Shown piece after piece: positions 16,986-19,701 of a stretch of DNA of 19,701 nucleotides. This DNA is from Theodoxus fluviatilis (taxonomy: Eukaryota; Mollusca; Gastropoda; Cycloneritida; Neritidae), in the NCBI GenBank assembly GCA_034096865.1, contig JAWQFJ010018694.1:1-19701 (forward strand), written 5' to 3'. A program made the position numbers and the translations under genes. Position 1 is the first letter of the stretch. Every line of letters begins with the position of its first letter. Under the pieces are notes generated by a model, which saw only the letters and a list, made by a program, of their open reading frames with translations, had not been told where the DNA came from and made no database searches.

Positions 16986-17008
16986 AAGTCAAGTCAAGTC
17001 AAGTCAAG
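16986..17008. repeat. (AAGTC)n microsatellite
   Basis: Four and a half units of AAGTC. Confidence 0.9.
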
Positions 17009-17025
17009 AAACAGCTCTAACCGAC

Positions 17026-17035
17026 GTCACGTGAC
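17026..17035. promoter_or_regulatory. Palindromic E-box GTCACGTGAC
   Basis: Third perfect copy of this decamer in the window, upstream of the minus-strand TATA box at 16847-16854. Confidence 0.4.
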
Positions 17036-17159
17036 ACATTAGAAGATAATTCACCCTGACTACGTCACATAACTAAGCAACGACAAGGTCGAGGAGACTG
17101 AAGTGAGAACTCAAAACCACCGTGATATTCTCGCACATTCCAGCACCTTCACAACACCT

Positions 17160-17415
17160 TCCTCTGTGGGTTGAGGGTGAGAATAGACCCTCTGTGGGTT
17201 GGGGGTGAGAATGGACTCTCTATGAGTTGGGGGGGGGGGGGGGAAGACCCTCTGTGGATTGGGGGTGAAAATGGACCCTCTGTGGGTTGGGGGTGAGAAT
17301 GGACCCTCTGTTTGTTGGGGATGAGAATAGACCCTCTGTGGGTTGGGGGTGAGAATAGACCCTCTGTGGGTTGGGGGTGAGAATGGACCCTCTGTGGGTT
17401 GGGGGTGAGAATAGA
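17160..17415. repeat. 28-bp G-rich minisatellite, about 9 copies
   Basis: The unit is GACCCTCTGTGGGTTGGGGG followed by TGAGAATA or TGAGAATG. Each unit holds GGG and GGGGG runs, so two neighbouring copies suffice for a G-quadruplex on the plus strand. One copy has expanded to a run of 15 G (17229-17243). Minus-strand Pro/His-rich ORFs of 66-104 codons are artefacts. Confidence 0.95.
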
Positions 17416-17428
17416 CGCACCGCATCTC

Positions 17429-17800
17429 ACTGCGTGATTGGTAAGCCGCGATTAACTAGGGAACTCGTGAATAGGCCAGCTCTCGTTCTAACCAGCTCTG
17501 TTGATTTTTCATAATCATCTTCCTTAATTAAATAGTTTATGAAGGCTGATGGGCCGTAAAACTCCATCCATTCATCTTTTCTAGACATTATGTTATTTCC
17601 AATGACATTTTATTCTTAAAACCACACAAACGGGAATAATGTTGTCTAACATATTTTGTAAAGGTAAGCATTGGGTCAGTATACATTTATCAAAGGAATA
17701 CAATTAATATAGCAAGAAACCAAGTTAGTTATGTCTCCCCCAAATGAAACGCTATGATAAAATGAAAGGCCGCTTGCTCTTGGAAGTGCATAGCTTTTAG
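17429..17800. other. AT-rich stretch without recognised features
   Basis: I see no coding or repeat signal that I can support here. Confidence 0.4.
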
Positions 17801-17954
17801 TCAATACTTTGTTTTCTCGTCTTACACAGGAAAACACTCTGTTCCGCCATTTGCACTCGCAGGGAAATTACAGCAGCACGTGCTACGACTTTTGCACATT
17901 TTCGGTTCCATGTTTTGCAGATTTGTTTGCAGAAGGAAATCTCCGAATCCTTAC

Positions 17955-18056
17955 CATAAACACAGGCTTTAAATCTACACACTTGATCCCAAAAGGAAGT
18001 TCCACATAAGCAGCACCTGCCGGTCGAGCAAGATGGGAAAACAGGAAACCCTGCAT
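17955..18056 (-). CDS. Possible minus-strand exon, 34 codons
   Basis: On the minus strand TTTTTGCTCTCCAG gives a good acceptor, followed by 102 open bases and an excellent donor (TTTATG|GTAAGG, GT at 17954-17953). In the phase-0 frame the peptide reads MQGFLFSHLARPAG... and ends VDLKPVFM. Another frame through the same bases is the cysteine-rich 109-codon ORF (17797-18126). The plus strand also offers coding-like frames here, so the call rests mainly on the splice signals. The family is not recognised. Confidence 0.25.
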
Positions 18057-18202
18057 CTGGAGAGCAAAAACTTCTTCCGTGTATAGATATCGCAGACTTC
18101 TTACGAGAGAGCAATGATACTGCCATAGTTAAATTTGTTTCTCCTCCTCTCTCGTTTTTCCTTCAAGTGTCTTTTTCTGTCTCTCTCCAAATTTGCTTGA
18201 AA

Positions 18203-18269
18203 CCACCCCCTCCCCCCCCCCCCTTCGCCCCCTCTCCCCCCCTCCCCCCTCCCCCCTTCCCCCCCCCAA
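18203..18269. repeat. C-rich tract (minus-strand G-quadruplex candidate)
   Basis: Runs of 5-12 C are separated by one or two other bases. The minus strand far exceeds the four-run quadruplex rule. Confidence 0.85.
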
Positions 18270-18298
18270 GTAAATACTAAAATACGTGCACTCACAAA

Positions 18299-18301
<3 letters not shown>

Positions 18302-18331
<30 letters not shown>
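18302..18331. repeat. (CT)n microsatellite
   Basis: About 15 CT units bordering the GATA-motif cluster. Confidence 0.95.
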
Positions 18332-18333
<2 letters not shown>

Positions 18334-18338
18334 TTGCG

Positions 18339-19273
18339 TTATCAGACGACAGATAAGGACAACCCACGCTTTACATATCATCAAGATAAGGATGCAATAT
18401 CACTTTGGGGAGCTTCAGACATGTCAAGCACGTTTCACGCTCTCTTGCAGACAGCGTGGCAGAGGAACTAATTTACTTCCTACCTTATCTTACACACAAA
18501 TTCTTTCTTTACCCTTATCATTCCGTCCCCCCACCAAAGAGATAGAGCCTTTCAAAGACTGTTTGCTTGGAGAGGAACTCGCGATAACGTTCTGTGGGCA
18601 AGGCACGAGTTCTGCTTTCAAGCTTCGTTTTCATTGGTTGACAAGACAGCATGCGTATCGTCATTGGACAGAACTGAGAACTCTTGTCTACGCTTATCTG
18701 CAACATGTTTTTGGAGGGGGTTGGGATGGAGGTGGGGCGTAGGAGGAGTGCTGTTTGCCCTTGACAAGAAGACAAGTAGCGTGGAAGAGTGATGATAAGG
18801 CATGCATTTGTCCATCATAAACTCTTCCTTATCTAGTCCCGGGCTCCTGGTAGAGGGGGACAAGCTCCACGGGGCTGCCCGAACTCCCGGCACGGGCTTA
18901 TCATCAAGCGCGCTTTATCACGGTCATGCACGTGCAGAAGCAAATTGAAAAACGCCCTAACCCTCGGGGACCCGGACTGTCAACAAGAAAAAAACCATGG
19001 TGATAAGGTGTTCCAATCACTCTCTTTTATCAGGGACGCTGAGTCACCTTTTCACGCTTGCCTGCAGGCAGCCAACAGATTCAACGGTTCGTCTTCACCG
19101 CCATCTTGACACGAGAAAAAAATCACCGCCACTGGCGACGTCACTCCTTCAGCAGGACCGTCTGGAACAGGGTTGCTGTTCCGCTGAGCCACTCTGTGAG
19201 TGCACTAAATTCATCACCAAGAATCCGAGGGTCAGCCAGTTGGTTTGATTTATCTTGGGTCTGAGAAAGATAG
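18339..19273. promoter_or_regulatory. Homotypic GATA-motif cluster, candidate enhancer/promoter
   Basis: Fifteen WGATAR matches on either strand start at 18339, 18351, 18384, 18485, 18515, 18540, 18694, 18793, 18829, 18898, 18915, 19001, 19027, 19250 and 19268. Chance predicts about two in 935 bp. Two more CGATAA words lie at about 18582 and 19317. The region also has two inverted CCAAT words (about 18632 and 18663), an AP-1 site TGAGTCA (19040-19046) and a YY1 site CCGCCATCTTG (19098-19108). This is the expected layout of an element driven by GATA factors, for example in gut or blood-type cells of an animal. The target gene is unknown. Confidence 0.6.
19141..19260 (-). CDS. Possible minus-strand terminal exon, 39 codons
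   Basis: On the minus strand CCCCTATCTTTCTCAG is a very good acceptor (AG at 19262-19261). The 120 bases after it are open in phase 0 and end in TGA (19143-19141). The peptide (TQDKSNQLADPRILGDEF, then ALTEWLSGTATLFQ, ending LLKE) has balanced composition. No AATAAA follows closely, and the piece overlaps the GATA cluster, so this could be a chance frame. No family is recognised. Confidence 0.25.
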   Translation of the reverse strand, partial: TQDKSNQLADPRILGDEFSALTEWLSGTATLFQTVLLKE

Positions 19274-19617
19274 GGGTAATTTATGCGCGTGGAAATCACT
19301 GGGCGTCCGAATGTCGCGATAAAGAGGGTGGGATTTCTTCTTGCCTGCTGGCTGTCCTGTTTGGTGCTTGCTTCTGCCGTCACCAATCTAACCAAACTAG
19401 TCTAAAAAAGTTGAAGTCCTACATCGGAGTTTTTTATTTGGCACTTTAAGGTGCTCCTCGAAAGGCAGGCTGTCCTCTGGTCAATTTAGTTCCTCTTTTT
19501 TCCGTGTCAATTTTTTGTTATTTCTCAGCGCCCCTCTCTCATAAAATATTCCCCGTTACTGTGTTAGTGCAAAATATGTAAGGAGTTGTTAAAGTAATTG
19601 TAATAACTTTCTCAAAG

Positions 19618-19701
19618 CTCCTTCTCCTCTCTCTCTTCTCTTTCTCTCTCTCCTCTCTCTCTTATCTCTCTCTTCTCTTCTTTCTCTCTCCTCTCTCTCT
19701 C
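19618..19701. repeat. (CT)n-rich microsatellite, runs off the window end
   Basis: Imperfect CT/TCTC repeats with CCT and TTCT variants continue to the last base. Confidence 0.95.

Larger units (their letters stand above)
16532..17035 (-). mobile_element. LTR-like sequence, minus strand (boundaries uncertain)
   Basis: On the minus strand GTATATAAGG (TATA box, 16847-16854) is followed about 155 bp later by AATAAA (16693-16688). This is the compact promoter-plus-polyadenylation layout of a retrotransposon LTR with a short R region. A 32-bp tandem duplication lies at the downstream side (about 16532-16593). A (GTCAA)n run (16986-17008) and the palindrome GTCACGTGAC (17026-17035) lie upstream. 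No gag or pol ORF adjoins, so it would be a solo or truncated LTR. A TATA-driven host promoter is the alternative. Confidence 0.35.

Noticed and set aside
17111..17430. Pro/His-rich minus-strand ORFs resembling a repeat protein
   Set aside because: Three overlapping frames are open through the 28-bp minisatellite; none has other support.
18101..18260. Charged minus-strand segment (ERDRKRHLKEKRERRR) with a GTAAGA donor
   Set aside because: The charge comes from the purine-rich sequence; upstream is poly-G on that strand, with no polypyrimidine tract for an acceptor.
1..19701. CRISPR arrays, operons, ribosome binding sites or phage modules
   Set aside because: The tandem arrays have no spacers, and all context is eukaryotic.

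Overview
The window looks like non-coding-rich nuclear DNA of an invertebrate animal, most likely a mollusc and perhaps a gastropod. Nothing in it resembles bacterial gene order. The support is indirect: dense and very long GT/CA, GA/CT and TCC microsatellites, a tRNA-derived SINE with a conserved central body, a THAP-domain DNA transposon, and an N-terminal SAP-domain ORF of a type I associate with multicopy invertebrate YqaJ/SWIM-like families. The organism call is an inference. No complete multi-exon gene can be read. What can be supported are isolated exon-like pieces, promoters, repeats and mobile elements.

Layout. Positions 1-627 form a CpG-rich promoter (DR1 nuclear-receptor element, CTCF/YY1-like site, palindromic E-box, CCAAT box) ahead of a start codon with good context at 628. 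Positions 1059-1520 are a compound GT/GA microsatellite. Positions 1675-2100 carry seven same-strand TGGACA words just upstream of the SAP-domain ORF at 2247. Positions 2880-5190 are mostly featureless, with a possible TATA box, a possible minus-strand start codon and a C-rich tract. Positions 5195-5996 are one 800-bp GA/CA/TCC low-complexity block. At 6614-6781 a 55-codon ORF begins with a textbook signal peptide and contains a strong splice donor. At 7922-8068 (minus strand) a 49-codon open segment lies directly behind a C-rich polypyrimidine tract and AG.

Positions 8871-12312 are the accessory core: a 46-bp minisatellite, a minus-strand SINE, a fold-back element whose ~470-bp arms each carry the start of a THAP-domain gene, a 1.06-kb element nested in the left arm with a 9-bp target duplication, and a 32-bp minisatellite. 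The uninterrupted right arm acts as an internal empty-site control for the nested insertion. Positions 12652-13750 are a TGT...ACA unit that splits a CA microsatellite, best read as a solo LTR.

Positions 13770-16500 hold a CAG/CAA tract inside a short ORF and a minus-strand promoter with a 47-codon ORF. Positions 16532-17035 look like a minus-strand LTR (TATA box and polyadenylation signal about 155 bp apart). Positions 17160-17415 are a G-rich 28-bp minisatellite. Positions 18339-19273 contain 15 WGATAR motifs in 935 bp, a candidate GATA-factor-driven regulatory element. The window ends in a CT microsatellite.

The exon-like pieces cannot be joined into one gene from this sequence alone. They lie on both strands and probably belong to several genes with long introns.
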